Origin: Zelonia costaricensis
Taxonomy: Eukaryota; Euglenozoa; Kinetoplastea; Trypanosomatida; Trypanosomatidae
Length of the DNA stretch: 14,488 bases
Assembly (NCBI GenBank): GCA_030849075.1
Contig: JASAOO010002947.1
Location: 1-14,488, forward strand
Direction: 5' to 3'
Below, in pieces: positions 1 through 8,616 of the stretch. The stretch's first letter is position 1, and the number at the start of each line of letters is the position of its first letter. Both the position numbers and the translations under genes were made by a program. The notes below the pieces were generated by a model. That model made no database searches. It had not been told where the DNA came from and was given only the letters and a program-made list of their open reading frames with translations.

Positions 1-29
1 GGGGGGGGGGAGGGGGGGGGGGGGGGGGG
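1..29. repeat. Poly-G tract at window edge
   Basis: Twenty-nine bases of G with a single A at position 11. A run this long at a sequence end often marks where an assembly stopped, so its true length is uncertain. On the coding strand it is a C tract, which could be part of the pyrimidine tract of the next gene. Confidence 0.9.
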
Positions 30-200
30 CCTTTGCAAAGGAGAACACGACGCGGTGGTGGAGGTACGCGGCACTGACGCTGGTGCGCAGAGCCGTGCTG
101 CTACGATGAAGGGGATTGTGAGATGTGAAAGAATGGGAGAAGGGGGGGGGGGAGGCGGTGTGGGAAGGGGGCGGGGGGTAGCGACGGACTATCGGGATAG

Positions 201-218
201 GTGTGTGTGTGTGTGTGT
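201..218. repeat. (GT)9 microsatellite
   Basis: Nine perfect GT units on the plus strand, which are CA units on the transcribed sense (minus) strand. It is the leftmost of the sense-strand CA tracts found ahead of gene starts, and is complementary to the CA tracts at 371-387 and 513-547. Confidence 0.95.
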
Positions 219-370
219 TATTCGAGGACGAGATCGGGAGAGAGAAGAAACGAGGAGCGGAATTGGTGTAGAGCAGCGGCGCACTCGTAAGGGAGGGAGG
301 GAGGTTGGGGAGAGCGCTGGGAAGGGGAGCGGCACGAGACGACGCTGACGCTCCTTTTCTCCATGTAACA

Positions 371-387
371 ACACACACACACACACA
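371..387. repeat. (AC)8 microsatellite
   Basis: A perfect AC run on the plus strand (GT on the sense strand). It lies about 250 nt beyond the stop codon of the Tim50/FCP1-like gene. Confidence 0.95.
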
Positions 388-512
388 AGCCCTTACTCAC
401 AGCACGCAGAGTGCGCCGTGTGCCTCCCTGCGGCGCCGTCTCAAGCATCGCTCGCCTTCTACTTTGTTTTTGTGATGAATAGGTGTGTGACGGAGGTGCG
501 GCACGATGCGTT

Positions 513-547
513 CACACACACACACACATACACACACACACACACAA
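513..547. repeat. (CA)n microsatellite with one TA interruption
   Basis: Thirty-five bases of CA repeat broken once by TA at 529-530. On the sense strand it is a TG tract starting about 90 nt after the stop codon at 636, so it probably lies in the 3' UTR of that transcript. Confidence 0.95.
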
Positions 548-635
548 AGTGGATCAAGTCAAGGCATTCCGCCTCTTCCTGGTCGGTCTCTCACGACTCC
601 TGCGGTACCTCTCAGACAAGACAGCCTTTCCACAA

Positions 636-1847
636 TCACTGGAAGAAGTCCTTGTGGTCCGCCGTCTCCGTCACCGTCTCGGGCACGCCGGTGTCGGTCG
701 CCGCCTTCTCCATCACCTTGATCTCGTCCCAGTTCAGCAGGTCGATGTTGTCGCAGTTTTCCGGCGGCAGGTAGTTCGCCTTGCCGTGGAAGGGCACCTC
801 CACCTTCTCGATGAGCGGCTCTGTCTTGAGGTACTCGGCAACGCTGCCGTCGCTCGCCGACATCTCAGCTATCATCTCCGCGAGCGCGACCAGGCTGTAG
901 TCCTCCAGGTTGATCGCTACGGCGCGCGACATGCTCGTGTTGTCGCTTTTCGTCTCCGCGCCGGCCGCGTCCGTCTTCCCACCCTTCCCGGTTGTGGCTG
1001 CAGGAGTCTCTGACGATGGGGACGGCGATGATGACGGTGCTGACGGATGCCGCGCGTAGCGGCGGAAGTCGCTGCGATCGTCGGCGCTCCCCGGCTGCGC
1101 GGCGTCCTCGCCACCACCGCCGCTGCCTCCGCCCGCGGACAGAGGCACCTGCGCCTGCTCCGTGACGAGGAAGTCGGTGTGCCGCTGCTGAGCGGCCATC
1201 TCGTCCAGCACGTGCTGGGCCCGCAGCGCGGCGCGGTGCTGCACCGTCGTCTTGGTGGCCCGTGAGAGGGCCGCGGCGTAGCGGCGCGCCTGCCGCGACG
1301 ACACGTCCCCGAACGCGGAGCTGAGCTGCTGCTGGGCGAGCTCGCGCTGCTGCCGGCGGGTGAGGGGCTCGTACGCGTCCAGCACGACCGTCTGCACCGG
1401 GCTGAAGCGATAGTTCACCTCCGAGTCCACGAAAAGGATGCGGTCCGTGGCGGTGCCCGTGCCGTTCGCCTCGTGGGCGAGCATGCGCAGGTACTCCGTG
1501 TAGTTGTTCGGCGCAAGACCCGCCTTGCGGTTGCCGCGGCCGCCGCCGATGCCGGTGATCTTCGCGTGGTCCTGCACATACTTGAACGGCACGCGGAAGT
1601 CGCGGTGGTTGAAGTGGTCCATCATGGAGGCGTTCTGGTCCGTGTTGACGGGCACGAAGAGGGCCACGGTGCACTCCAGGCGGCGCAGTGTCTCCGCAAG
1701 GTAGGCGGCGTAGGGGCGGGGCTTGATGATGTAGGGGTGCGCCGGGTCGATGTGGCCTATGGTGCCCTGCAGACGGATGCCAACGACAAGCCGGCTCGCC
1801 AGCGGAAGCACCTGCTGGGTGCCGACGAGGACGAGCGCAGAGGACAT
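636..1847 (-). CDS. Divergent FCP1/Tim50-type HAD-fold protein, probable pseudophosphatase
   Basis: 403 residues. The frame is open 45 codons further upstream (to 1982), but the best splice acceptor lies at about 1951, downstream of that ATG. The start at 1847 is therefore preferred. Residues 20-160 follow the FCP1/NIF/Tim50 pattern in order. First is a hydrophobic strand with a motif-I-like IRLQGTI (24-30), where HAD enzymes have hDxDGT. Next come a KPRPYAAYL helix, a strand ending in LFVPVN, and a second strand ILFVDSE (137-143) followed by RFSPVQ, matching the family's hhhVD...F..QP. Both catalytic Asp of motif I are replaced (R25, Q27). A Gly/Ser/Pro-rich stretch (about 235-308) then precedes a helical segment LEDYSLVALAEMIAEM (about 312-327), which resembles the post-domain helices of Tim50. 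I infer a non-catalytic binding protein, possibly linked to mitochondrial import. I see no membrane helix or clear presequence, so that role is weak. Confidence 0.72.
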   Translation of the reverse strand: MSSALVLVGTQQVLPLASRLVVGIRLQGTIGHIDPAHPYIIKPRPYAAYLAETLRRLECTVALFVPVNTDQNASMMDHFNHRDFRVPFKYVQDHAKITGIGGGRGNRKAGLAPNNYTEYLRMLAHEANGTGTATDRILFVDSEVNYRFSPVQTVVLDAYEPLTRRQQRELAQQQLSSAFGDVSSRQARRYAAALSRATKTTVQHRAALRAQHVLDEMAAQQRHTDFLVTEQAQVPLSAGGGSGGGGEDAAQPGSADDRSDFRRYARHPSAPSSSPSPSSETPAATTGKGGKTDAAGAETKSDNTSMSRAVAINLEDYSLVALAEMIAEMSASDGSVAEYLKTEPLIEKVEVPFHGKANYLPPENCDNIDLLNWDEIKVMEKAATDTGVPETVTETADHKDFFQ

Positions 1848-1950
1848 CGCCGCGCAAGACTTGTGTTGCTCCGTGTCGCACCGCGTTGGGCGTGTGTGTT
1901 GAGGTGACGCCAAAGGGAGCGCAGGTGGACACCCGAGGCAGGCGGCCTCG

Positions 1951-2008
1951 CTGGCAGAGGTGCGATGTGACGGCGTGTGCAAGTGCGAATTGGAAGGGGG
2001 AGGGGAGA
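1951..2008 (-). promoter_or_regulatory. Predicted trans-splice acceptor for the Tim50/FCP1-like gene
   Basis: On the minus strand a C/T-rich tract (about 2008-1992) is followed by its first AG at 1952-1951. This would leave a 5' UTR of about 103 nt with no ATG before the start at 1847, and it excludes the upstream in-frame ATG at 1982. A second pyrimidine tract lies further upstream near 2097-2116. This is read from sequence only, without transcript data. Confidence 0.5.
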
Positions 2009-2084
2009 TGTGCGCTGGTGTGGGCAGGGGAGTGCGGGTGCCCCTTCCGCTTGAGACACGCCTGATGGAAGCGAGGAAGGGCGC

Positions 2085-2096
2085 GTGTGTGTGTGT
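2085..2096. repeat. (GT)6 microsatellite
   Basis: Short GT run on the plus strand (CA in sense), just upstream of the predicted pyrimidine tract and acceptor of the Tim50/FCP1-like gene. Confidence 0.85.
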
Positions 2097-2408
2097 TTGG
2101 GAAGGGGAGGGGGGCGAGAGGGCAACACAGTGGAAGAGGTGCAGTGCGGGGGTGTGCGGGCATCGCGCGTGCCCGCGGGGATGCCGCGGCGCGGTGCGCT
2201 GCGGCCAGGACTCATCATGGAATGGCTAGAGCTGTGAGGACGGTCCTGGAGTGGGAGAGGAGGTGCAGGCGTTCCAGTGCACAGGGATAGCGCTCCGCAG
2301 TGCTGCATCAGTGAGGGAGGGAGAGAGGGTGAGGGACTGGTTGACGCGGGCGAGGTGGAGAGAGCTGCCGTGGTGCAGGCTGACCAAGGGCCACGTGCTG
2401 CAACTCAA

Positions 2409-2452
2409 ACACACACACACACACACACAGACAGAGATACAGACAGACAGAC
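2409..2452. repeat. Compound (AC)10 plus CAGA microsatellite
   Basis: Ten AC units (2409-2428) continue into imperfect CAGA units ending near 2452. The 10-mer GATACAGACA at 2436-2445 also occurs at 11139-11148 in another compound repeat. On the sense strand this is a TGTC/TG tract about 450 nt after the stop codon of the large gene. Confidence 0.9.
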
Positions 2453-2902
2453 TAGTGTTCCACAACGTGACGAAGGGATCCAAAACGCAAAGTAAAAGGA
2501 GAAGAAACGAAGCAACAACAGCCATGGCAGCTTGTACATGGAATTGGGGTAACCTACAGGAGAGGGGGGGCGAGGGAGTTCGTTGACGAGGTGCGTGGCA
2601 CAGCGGCCGCACGGTGTGGGTCGGCTCCGTCGCTTACCAGAAGCGGAAGAGAGGAGGAGGGGGACATGATAGCGTCTGTGAGGGCGTGGGTGTGGTAGGA
2701 TACATGATGAAGGTGATTGAACAATGGCTGGCCGGCCGTCATGGACAACGAGCGAGAAGGAGAGCCGGAGTCCGGGGGGCAGGGGAGGGGAGGAGTCAGA
2801 GGAGGGCCGCAGCGCTGCAGTGCGTCCCCAGCGAGAGAAACCAAGCGCGCGCGAACACGCGGTGCGTACGCTGGCCAACACCGCCACCGCTCCCTCCTCC
2901 TC

Positions 2903-5900
2903 TCACCACTTGCCGCGGCCCACCTTGACGGGATGGCCAGCCTGCGTGCGGTACCGCTCCTGGCGCTGCTGCAGTGCGCGCAGGCGGCTGGCGAAGCGCG
3001 AGGCGTTGATGTGCGCCGGCCCCAGGGGCTCGTCCGCCGCCGATGTAGGGGACGTCGGCCGTTGCCGCCGCCTCAGGCCCCTGCCACCACTACTACCACC
3101 GCCGACGGCCGTGTTGCCGCGTGCGGAGGTCGACCGGCTCGTCGTGGCTGTCAGTGTCTGCGACACCCACGTGACGGGGGGCACCACGCCGGCGACGCTG
3201 GAGCCCGCCTCCGACGCATCCAGGAAGTTCACCGAGGTCGCCTGCGAGGCGAGGGTCGCCGTGAGGGGAGTGGCGGAGTCGGAGCCTGGCAGCGGGCGCA
3301 GCACCGCCACGCCGCGGCTGCCCAAGATGGACAGCTGGCCGGAGCGGTGCACCGGCCCCGACGTCGGGGTCTCGGGCATGGAGACGGAGACAGAGAGGGA
3401 CCCGGGCGACGAGCTGGGCACCTGCGCCACATGATGGCGCGTGGTGGAGGGGGAGCCGGCCGCGGCAGGCGTCGCGCCCGGCTTGCGGTAGAAGGAGCGG
3501 TTGGCCACCACCCCGCGACCGCCGCCGGCCTTCATGGTGGACCCGAGCCGCACCCCCACCCCGCCCGGACCGTCACCGCCTCGATTGGCCCGTCCCGCAT
3601 CGTGGCCGGCATACGTAGCCGCCAGCGACTTGCGCTGTGTCAGCCGCGCCGCGGACGCGCGGCCGGGCGTGCTGCGGGTGGTGCTGCCGCCCTTCACAGT
3701 GAAGCTCGCGCCGCTGACGTTGCCGTGTGTGAGGGTCCGCCGCTTGCCCCTCCTCGTCGCATCAAAGAGCGGGTACTCATGGCCCTCCTCCGTACTGCCA
3801 GCCTCACTGCCGCCGCCACCCCGCCGTGCCGCCGCCACGGATGGGCCGAGAACGGCGCTGCTCGTGCGTGGCACGGCTCGCAGCGGGTAGAGGCCGGCGG
3901 CGAAGGACCGGGTCGTCGCCGTGTCCCTGGCCGCCTCGTCGAGGTGGGTGAAGTCGTCGCCACCGTTGCCCAAGAGAATCTGGTCCTGCGCGAACAGCAC
4001 GTTGCGGCGCTGCGTAGCGCCGAGGTTGCCCTTCATGACAGCGAGGTAGCGCTGCGCCTCGTCCTCGATGTTGAAGCCACGGCGAGCCGGCATCTTGCGC
4101 GCTGCAGACACCGGCGGGGTGGGGCGAGCACCGCCCAGTGCTGCTGCTGCTGCGGCGGCGGCCGTCGTGGAGGTGGGGGTGCTGCTGCGCCGGGCGCCGT
4201 CCTCGGCTGAGGCGCCGACGGCCGTCTCGTGTCGCGTCGTGTCGGGGCGTTGCTGCAGCCACGGCAGCGCGTGGTGGCGCCGCTCCTGCTGGAAGCCGAC
4301 GTGCAGCAGGTAGCGCTCCCGCAGCGACACCTCGCCATCAAACACGTCGAGCGGAACGTCCTCGAGGTACTCGAGCAGCTGCTCCTCCACATCCTCCTCC
4401 TCCGCGCGGCGGCGGCGGCGGTCGGCGCCGTCGCTCTCGTGCGGCACCGCGTAGACGTCCGTGCGATGCAGGTCCCAGGTGCTGCACGTGCTTTCGATGC
4501 CGGACAGCACCGTCGCCGTGCGGGACTTCAGGCGGCCAATGCGGGCCACGTAGTAGTCGGACTGCTCCAGCAGCGCGTCATGCTCCTGCGCCTCCTGCCG
4601 GCGCTGCCGCGCTTCCCACTCCCGCACCGCTGCGGCCTCGATGTCGGCGCGGCGCGCGGCGTCGGCCGAGCCCAGGCGCACCCGGTGCTCTGCCAGCGTC
4701 TCCTGCGGCTCTGGCGTGGTGCCCGCTTCAGCCAGTGCGGCGCTGTCCACGAGGGCGGCGGCAGCGAGGCGGCGGTGCTCGAGACGCAGCTGCTGCTCCA
4801 CCACGTTGCGTGCGACGACGTACTGGTGGTCGCGCGGCGTAGCCCGCACCAGGGGGTTCTCGCGGAAGGCCTGGCGGAGCATGCAGAAGTGATCGTACAC
4901 CTCCGCGTCGAACGGGGGCGGCGGGCTCGAGACGAGCGTGTCTAGCTGCAGGGCGGTGAAGCCCGTGAGTGGCATGAGGATCGACACGGCAGAGGCCTGA
5001 CTCGCGCCCCAGCAGCTGCGCCGCGGGACGGACATGGAGGAGGCCACCGACGGCCTGGCGGAGCGATTGACGGAGCCGAAGCTGCACGAGCGCTGCGTAT
5101 TTGCCCCTGGAGGAGCGGCCGCGCCCGACAGCACCGCCGCCACCCCGCCCTCCTGCTGCCGCCGCTGCGCATCGAAGCAGACCCGCACCAGCGTCCAGAA
5201 CTCGACCAGCTGCTCCTCCGTCACGGCGGCGATGTCGCGGTGGAAGATGAGCGGGAAGATGAAGAACTTCTCGTGGAACGTCTGCGCCCCCACGTGCTCT
5301 GTTGTGCCGCGGTACGTCCACTCCTCCTCGGCGATGGCGATGTGCACCGCGGCGGGGAGGTGCGTCGGGAAGAAGAGTTGCAGCAGCTGCAGCACAAACA
5401 GCACGAAGGTCCGCTTGTCCAGCAGGCCCTCCTTGTCGTGCGCCAGGCCGTCGAAGATGTCACGCAGGGCCTGCCGCACCAGCACCGACTTGCGCAGCGT
5501 GCGCCACGCCTGTTGCACCGGGGCGGCGAGGTCGGCGCTCGGGGTGGGGTAAAGACCCTCCCAACACCGGCACTCCCCGATCGTGGAGGAGACGGGGTTG
5601 CGGCGGCTGACCGGCTTGCGCAGCGACGGGGCGTGAGTCTGCAGGCGCAGCACCGGGAACGGGATGACCGGCACGCCGGCGAGCGCCCCGTCCACCGCGG
5701 GGGTGTACGTGGGCGCGGCCTGCCCGACGCGGCCCATCACGTGCGTGCCGCGGCCGCCGCACCGCACCCGCGCCTCCTCGTAGAGGGCCCTGCAGTAGAG
5801 CTTGTAGTGGACCAGCAGGCGGCTCTGTCGGTAGCAGCCGAGGAAGCGCCGCGTGGAGGTGCTCGCGGACGACGACTGCTGCTGCGCCAGGAGGCCACCC

Positions 5901-8575
5901 AGCTCGTTGTTCAGCGCTAGACTTTGCGGTGCGCGGGGCACGACGTCGGCGTAGATGTTGATGTGCAGCGCCCCTTCACAAACCGGTCGTGCACCGCGGG
6001 CCATACTGCGCAGCTCCGCCTCCTGCCGCTGCCGCCGGCGCACCTGGCTCTGCAGCTCACGCCGGCGAGTTGCAGCAACACTGCGGCTTCGCTCCAAGAG
6101 GTTGGGCAGCACGGCGACAAGAGCCCGGCGACCCGCCTGGTTGCTCAGCCCATACTTGTTCCCGCGGCGACCACCCCGCGGCGTCACCGAGTTCGAGCCG
6201 CCAGCCGAGCCAGCCCCATCGCCGCCGCCGCCCTCGTCGTCGTCGTCGCCGCTGTCGGTGGACGAGTCGTCATGCGCCGCGTCGCTGTCGGAGTCGGAGA
6301 GGGGCAGGTCGTTGTAGCAGACGCGGCGGTGGCCGAAGCGGTGCAGCCACCGCAGCTTCTGCGTCCGGGCATTGACCCGCCGCGCAAGCCGGCGCATGTG
6401 GGCCTGCCGGTGCAGCTGCTGCGACGTCACCGGGCCCCCACTCATCGCACCCACCGTCGCCCCAGCACCGCCGTAGCCACGGCGGGACGCCGCCGCGCCG
6501 CCCCCCGCCATCGCCTCCTCTCCGGCCGCCGCCGCGTCATCGTCGTCCGAGTCTGGCCACATCGCGTAGCGGGGGTCGGGGGCAACGCGCAGGAAGCCAC
6601 CCGGGGGCAGCGGCAGTCGCCAGACGCACTGCAGCCCGTACAGGTTCTCCGTGCCATCAACGCAGGCCGCCGCCGCCTCGCGACGGCGGATTTCCGCGTT
6701 CTCATGCGACTCCGACCGCGCCGCCACGATGCCCGCGTCGCGTGACAGCCGCTTCTCGGCCACGGCGGCGTCGGCTGCGGATGCGGCGGCGGCCGCGGCG
6801 GCCTTGGCGTCGCGCTTCAGCAGCGCGACGGGGTCGCGCACCGCCGAGGAGTGCAACAGCGCCTCCGCCCGCGTGGTGGCGGTGTGGGCTGCATCCACCG
6901 GCCACACGCCCGGGGGCAGGTGGCGGCGTTGCCACAGCGGCGTGGGGGGCCGCGGCCGGCGCTGCAGGGGGGCGTGCCACCCCTCCAACGGCGGCGGTGG
7001 GGTGTCGGGCGGGGCGATATCTGCCTCGAGCTCGCTGCCGCTGTACTGCCGCCTCTCGCGTGCTTTCGCCACGGCGGTGGCGTTGACGCCACGACTTGCG
7101 GGGCGGCGGGGGGCAAAGACGTACTTGTCGCGGTGGCGCGCGGCGTTGTGCGGGTGGCGGTTGCCGCCCGCGGGGTGCGGCCCGTCGTCTGCGTCGTCCA
7201 GCACCGCCTCCGTGATGGCCGTCTGCATGGGCACCTCTGCGCGGCCGGCGAGCACGTCGCGCGCGAGTCGCTGCTTGAGCCCGTACGAGGTCGACGCCGA
7301 GAAGCGGCGCAGGGAGGCGAGGTGCTGCTTCACGACTTGCTCCTGCCGCTGCTGCTCCCGCACGTGCTGCACCGGCGGCATCGCCCCCAGCGCCACCCGC
7401 GTGACGCTCTCGATGGCGGAGGCCTCGATGACGGAGCGGGGGTGCTTCGTCGAGAAGTGCGTGGCGACGTCATCGTCGTGGAGGCGGAAGGCCACGTGCT
7501 GCGCCATCACGACGACCTCGTCCACCTCGTCCATCATCGGCGCGCCTTCCCGCGCGCGGCGGCGGTGCGGAGGCGTGGCGTGGACACTGCGGGGCAGCGA
7601 TGCAGCGCCGCCGCCGCCGGCCCCGTGCGCTGCGGCAGGAGCCGTGACGAGCTCCTTCCCCATCGCGGGAGCCACCGGGGTGGCGCTGGCGTCGGCCCCA
7701 GTCACCATCGACGGCTTCAGCTCCGCCTTCTCGAGCTCGTCCGTCCACCAGGTTCGCTCTCGCCACACCTTGCGCACCTCCTTCGCCGCACTCGATGAAA
7801 GCAGCTCCGGCGTGTCGCGCAGCAGCCGCATCTCCTCCCGGTACCCCTCCGTGCTGAGCTGCATGACGCGCTGCCGGTACGCCGGGTCGACGAGGATGCG
7901 CTTCCACCACGGCAGCTCACGTGGCCCCAGCGAGCGTCCGTTCGTGCCCCGGTCGGTGCCGAGGCTGTGGCTCGGGGTGTAGCGGTACACTGACGCGCTT
8001 GGCATGAGCGTTGCCCCAGAGAGCGGCGGGTCGTCCGCGGAGGCGTCCATCACGGAGGTCGTCGCGATCGTGGCGGTGTCCGTAAAGCCGCGGGAAAGCG
8101 TGGAGAAGTTGTGCATGGCCAGCGGCACAGACGTGTATGAGGGTGCGACATTGGCCACGTCGAGTGGGACTCCCGAATCGGCAGCTGCTGCTGCTGCGGC
8201 GGCGGCGCGTGCGGAGGCGCGCGAGGGACCGACGAAGCGCTGCAGTGCGGCGAGGGCGACGCCGCGGTGCACCTCCGGGCTGAGCTTGTCCACCGTCGAC
8301 GGACCGAGAATGCGGCGCTCGCTGAAGGTCTGCGCGGACAGGGCGTAGCTGTTCAGCGGGGGTGGTGCGTGGCCGGCGGCCTTGAACTTGGGCTTGTGCG
8401 GCCGCGCTGCTACTGTGGGGGCGGCGGCGGCGGCGGACCCGTCATCGTGCAGGGGCACCAGCGAGGACGTGGTGTCCACGCTGAAGAGGTCGACGCTCTC
8501 GCCGGGCTGGTGGCGGTGCGAGGTGAGCGTCGAGAGGAACGGCGGCGTCGACGCCGCGGTCACGTCGTCGTCCAT
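2903..8575 (-). CDS. Large (1890-residue) hypothetical protein with EF-hand-like helical core
   Basis: I do not recognise a named family. The start MDDDV at 8575 is chosen because a T-rich pyrimidine tract and AG lie just upstream. The frame stays open to 9196, but that part is low-complexity Arg/Ser/Pro and overlaps the upstream gene. Visible parts: Ala runs (about 118-132, 586-603, 1470-1480); a charged helical block with aromatics, PWWKRILVDPAYRQR onward (about 222-285); a Pro-rich part (529-562); acidic Asp/Ser clusters (673-684 and 757-790); and a compact helical core (about 1020-1140) with LDKRTFVLFVLQLLQLFFP followed by IAIAEEEW, resembling EF-hand-like pairs without clear calcium loops. 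A charged, probably coiled-coil stretch (1258-1338) and a basic Ser/Thr-rich disordered tail follow. Size, charge and the core recall cytoskeletal or flagellar proteins, but that is inference. No signal peptide or membrane helix is seen. Confidence 0.85.
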   Translation of the reverse strand: MDDDVTAASTPPFLSTLTSHRHQPGESVDLFSVDTTSSLVPLHDDGSAAAAAPTVAARPHKPKFKAAGHAPPPLNSYALSAQTFSERRILGPSTVDKLSPEVHRGVALAALQRFVGPSRASARAAAAAAAAADSGVPLDVANVAPSYTSVPLAMHNFSTLSRGFTDTATIATTSVMDASADDPPLSGATLMPSASVYRYTPSHSLGTDRGTNGRSLGPRELPWWKRILVDPAYRQRVMQLSTEGYREEMRLLRDTPELLSSSAAKEVRKVWRERTWWTDELEKAELKPSMVTGADASATPVAPAMGKELVTAPAAAHGAGGGGAASLPRSVHATPPHRRRAREGAPMMDEVDEVVVMAQHVAFRLHDDDVATHFSTKHPRSVIEASAIESVTRVALGAMPPVQHVREQQRQEQVVKQHLASLRRFSASTSYGLKQRLARDVLAGRAEVPMQTAITEAVLDDADDGPHPAGGNRHPHNAARHRDKYVFAPRRPASRGVNATAVAKARERRQYSGSELEADIAPPDTPPPPLEGWHAPLQRRPRPPTPLWQRRHLPPGVWPVDAAHTATTRAEALLHSSAVRDPVALLKRDAKAAAAAAASAADAAVAEKRLSRDAGIVAARSESHENAEIRRREAAAACVDGTENLYGLQCVWRLPLPPGGFLRVAPDPRYAMWPDSDDDDAAAAGEEAMAGGGAAASRRGYGGAGATVGAMSGGPVTSQQLHRQAHMRRLARRVNARTQKLRWLHRFGHRRVCYNDLPLSDSDSDAAHDDSSTDSGDDDDEGGGGDGAGSAGGSNSVTPRGGRRGNKYGLSNQAGRRALVAVLPNLLERSRSVAATRRRELQSQVRRRQRQEAELRSMARGARPVCEGALHINIYADVVPRAPQSLALNNELGGLLAQQQSSSASTSTRRFLGCYRQSRLLVHYKLYCRALYEEARVRCGGRGTHVMGRVGQAAPTYTPAVDGALAGVPVIPFPVLRLQTHAPSLRKPVSRRNPVSSTIGECRCWEGLYPTPSADLAAPVQQAWRTLRKSVLVRQALRDIFDGLAHDKEGLLDKRTFVLFVLQLLQLFFPTHLPAAVHIAIAEEEWTYRGTTEHVGAQTFHEKFFIFPLIFHRDIAAVTEEQLVEFWTLVRVCFDAQRRQQEGGVAAVLSGAAAPPGANTQRSCSFGSVNRSARPSVASSMSVPRRSCWGASQASAVSILMPLTGFTALQLDTLVSSPPPPFDAEVYDHFCMLRQAFRENPLVRATPRDHQYVVARNVVEQQLRLEHRRLAAAALVDSAALAEAGTTPEPQETLAEHRVRLGSADAARRADIEAAAVREWEARQRRQEAQEHDALLEQSDYYVARIGRLKSRTATVLSGIESTCSTWDLHRTDVYAVPHESDGADRRRRRAEEEDVEEQLLEYLEDVPLDVFDGEVSLRERYLLHVGFQQERRHHALPWLQQRPDTTRHETAVGASAEDGARRSSTPTSTTAAAAAAAALGGARPTPPVSAARKMPARRGFNIEDEAQRYLAVMKGNLGATQRRNVLFAQDQILLGNGGDDFTHLDEAARDTATTRSFAAGLYPLRAVPRTSSAVLGPSVAAARRGGGGSEAGSTEEGHEYPLFDATRRGKRRTLTHGNVSGASFTVKGGSTTRSTPGRASAARLTQRKSLAATYAGHDAGRANRGGDGPGGVGVRLGSTMKAGGGRGVVANRSFYRKPGATPAAAGSPSTTRHHVAQVPSSSPGSLSVSVSMPETPTSGPVHRSGQLSILGSRGVAVLRPLPGSDSATPLTATLASQATSVNFLDASEAGSSVAGVVPPVTWVSQTLTATTSRSTSARGNTAVGGGSSGGRGLRRRQRPTSPTSAADEPLGPAHINASRFASRLRALQQRQERYRTQAGHPVKVGRGKW

Positions 8576-8577
8576 AT

Positions 8578-8616
8578 CTGTGACGTGAAGGTAAAGCAAA
8601 AAAAACAAGAAAAGCA
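8578..8616 (-). promoter_or_regulatory. Predicted trans-splice acceptor for the 1890-residue gene
   Basis: Read on the minus strand, a T-rich tract (about 8616-8588, including a run of eight T) leads to the first AG at 8579-8578. The dinucleotide AT and the ATG at 8575 follow directly. Splicing there would leave a gene-specific 5' UTR of only two nucleotides. It is the only T-rich tract close to the start, and it separates the MDDDV start from the upstream open frame. Confidence 0.5.

Larger units (their letters stand above)
1..635. other. Intergenic or untranslated region downstream of the Tim50/FCP1-like gene
   Basis: No convincing gene lies here. On the minus (coding) strand the stretch next to 635 should hold the 3' UTR of the neighbouring gene. 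The far left should approach the 5' end of the next gene, which is outside the window. It contains a near-pure G run at the edge, another G run at 142-152, a (GT)9 tract and two (CA)n tracts. On the minus strand a C-run followed by AG near 101-102 could be the next gene's splice acceptor, but no minus-strand ATG lies between it and the window edge. The short open frames here run straight through microsatellites and give low-complexity Arg/Gly or Cys/Val peptides. Confidence 0.7.
1848..2902. other. Intergenic region between the 1890-residue gene and the Tim50/FCP1-like gene
   Basis: About 1.05 kb without a believable gene. The part next to 2902 should be 3' UTR of the large gene, and the part near 1848 the 5' UTR of the next. 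It holds a compound CA/CAGA microsatellite, a short GT tract, purine-rich plus-strand segments (pyrimidine tracts in sense) and otherwise unremarkable sequence. Minus-strand frames such as 2405-2887 end in repeat-encoded Cys/Val strings and show no conserved-looking domain. Confidence 0.7.

Noticed and set aside
55..348. Small plus-strand gene near the left edge
   Set aside because: The 97-codon translation is Arg/Gly/Glu-rich, includes a Cys/Val string from the GT repeat, and lies on the wrong strand for this unit.
513..547. CRISPR-like array or tandem repeat system in the CA-rich regions
   Set aside because: The repeats are simple dinucleotide microsatellites with no spacer structure, in a eukaryotic-type sequence.
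1848..1982. N-terminal extension of the Tim50/FCP1-like protein from the ATG at 1982
   Set aside because: The ATG is upstream of the first AG after the pyrimidine tract, so it should be absent from the mature mRNA. The extra residues are low-complexity and do not look like a mitochondrial presequence.
865..2163. 432-codon minus-strand open frame overlapping the Tim50/FCP1-like gene
   Set aside because: Arg/His/Pro-rich translation without a domain. The other frame has the ordered FCP1/Tim50 pattern and a plausible splice site and start.
2717..4210. 497-codon open frame on the plus strand
   Set aside because: It lies opposite the large gene and follows its GC-rich third-position pattern. The translation is Arg/Gly/Ala-rich with no domain, and a plus-strand gene inside a minus-strand unit would be exceptional in a trypanosomatid.
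6651..7982. 443-codon plus-strand open frame
   Set aside because: Antisense shadow of the large gene. The Ser/Ala/Cys-rich translation has no recognisable domain.
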